Shown one piece after another: positions 5,370-5,733 of a stretch of DNA of 5,733 bases. Numbering within the stretch: position 1 is the first letter of the stretch; each line of letters starts with the position of its first letter. Origin of the DNA: Desulfatirhabdium butyrativorans (GTDB lineage Bacteria > Desulfobacterota > Desulfobacteria > Desulfobacterales > DYRK01). The stretch is from the NCBI GenBank assembly GCA_020718785.1, contig DYRK01000395.1:1-5733 (forward strand), read 5' to 3'. A program made the position numbers and the translations under genes. A model generated the notes under the pieces. It was not told the DNA's origin. It worked only from the letters and a program-made list of their open reading frames with translations, and ran no database searches.

Positions 5370-5733
5370 TTTTCCGAACCGCAGAAGCAGCAGATAATAA
5401 CAACGTGGCGTAACACAGGGGCGGTTGTCGGAGCATTTATCGGGTCTCTGATTGGCGGGGGCGGCGGTTCTCTGACTGGTCCAGCTGCTGCCGGAGCTGT
5501 CCCAGCCGGGGCATACGCAGGCGCGGCTGGCGGTTCCGTAGTCGGTGGTATTACCGCTGAGATACTGGCAAAAGGTGTGCTGCATATAGCAACTGTTATG
5601 CAGAACTCCGGCGGTTCTTCTGATTCAGATTCATGTTCTGACGATGATGATAAGAAGTTAAATTTAGAAAAGATTAACGATAACTATTTAAAGAAAAAAG
5701 GAATTGATTCTCATGAACTGAAACGGGATTATT
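5250..5733 (+). CDS. Rhs tip 5: startless core remnant with glycine-rich toxin tip (3' partial)
   Basis: The frame is open from 5208 (after TAG at 5205) and leaves the window open at 5733. There is no ATG, GTG or TTG before the conserved core, so this piece probably cannot be translated by itself and looks like a displaced or silent tip. The core remnant (5250-5369) is followed by a charged linker. A long glycine and alanine-rich hydrophobic segment comes next (about 5415-5585, with GAVVGAFIGSLIGGGGGS and AGAAGGSVVGG), of the glycine-zipper type that can insert into membranes. An acidic serine-aspartate stretch follows at about 5614-5652. The visible end (KLNLEKINDNYLKKKGIDSH) is the start of a basic helical toxin domain of a kind common in Rhs and type VI tips. 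Too little remains to name it. Its immunity gene should lie to the right. Confidence 0.75.

Noticed and set aside
5211..5585. Minus-strand open frame of 124 codons at the right end
   Set aside because: It is opposite the Rhs core remnant and glycine-rich tip; its Arg/Pro-rich translation is typical of an antisense shadow in GC-rich DNA.

Overview
The window is an array of five consecutive Rhs C-terminal toxin tips, all on the + strand. Each of the first four is followed by a candidate immunity gene; the fifth runs off the right end. Every tip starts with a piece of the same conserved Rhs core (HLGTPQ, WQADYKPFGE, FRFPGQYF, HYNWHRYYDP.TGRY, TPDPIGL.GGINLY, DPxG) and then switches abruptly to an unrelated toxin domain. 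No tRNA, rRNA, transposase or CRISPR array was seen.

The organism is a bacterium of moderate GC, most likely Gram-negative. The evidence is the Rhs system, inferred periplasm-facing immunity proteins, and an EF-hand-like domain fused to the Rhs core. Desulfobacterota or a similar environmental lineage is my guess from the look of the core; the sequence does not prove it.

Layout. Cassette 1 (1-1371): an Rhs end entering from the left with a zincin toxin bearing HELLGH, a hairpin, then a membrane-anchored immunity candidate. Cassette 2 (about 1418-2582): a core fragment with a toxin ending in a KHGGGPH motif, then a small soluble immunity gene resembling Imm32. Cassette 3 (2579-3940): a short core fragment with an unclassified, probably nuclease-like toxin, then a soluble immunity gene with its own likely promoter and ribosome site. 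Cassette 4 (3916-5230): the longest core fragment, including the EF-hand-like domain, with an HESYH zincin toxin and a three-helix membrane immunity protein. Cassette 5 (5250-5733, partial): a core remnant with no start codon, a glycine-rich hydrophobic segment and the beginning of a toxin domain.

How it works, by inference: the array looks like a store of displaced tips and immunity genes next to a full-length rhs gene that would lie to the left. The core copies give homology for tip switching. Immunity genes keep good translation signals, and in two cases promoter-like sequences, whereas the toxin pieces mostly lack convincing starts. Old immunity could thus stay on while old toxins stay silent. 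Two chemistry and location classes are visible. Zincin toxins pair with membrane immunity proteins, and the other complete toxins carry a hydrophobic segment after the core and pair with soluble immunity proteins.
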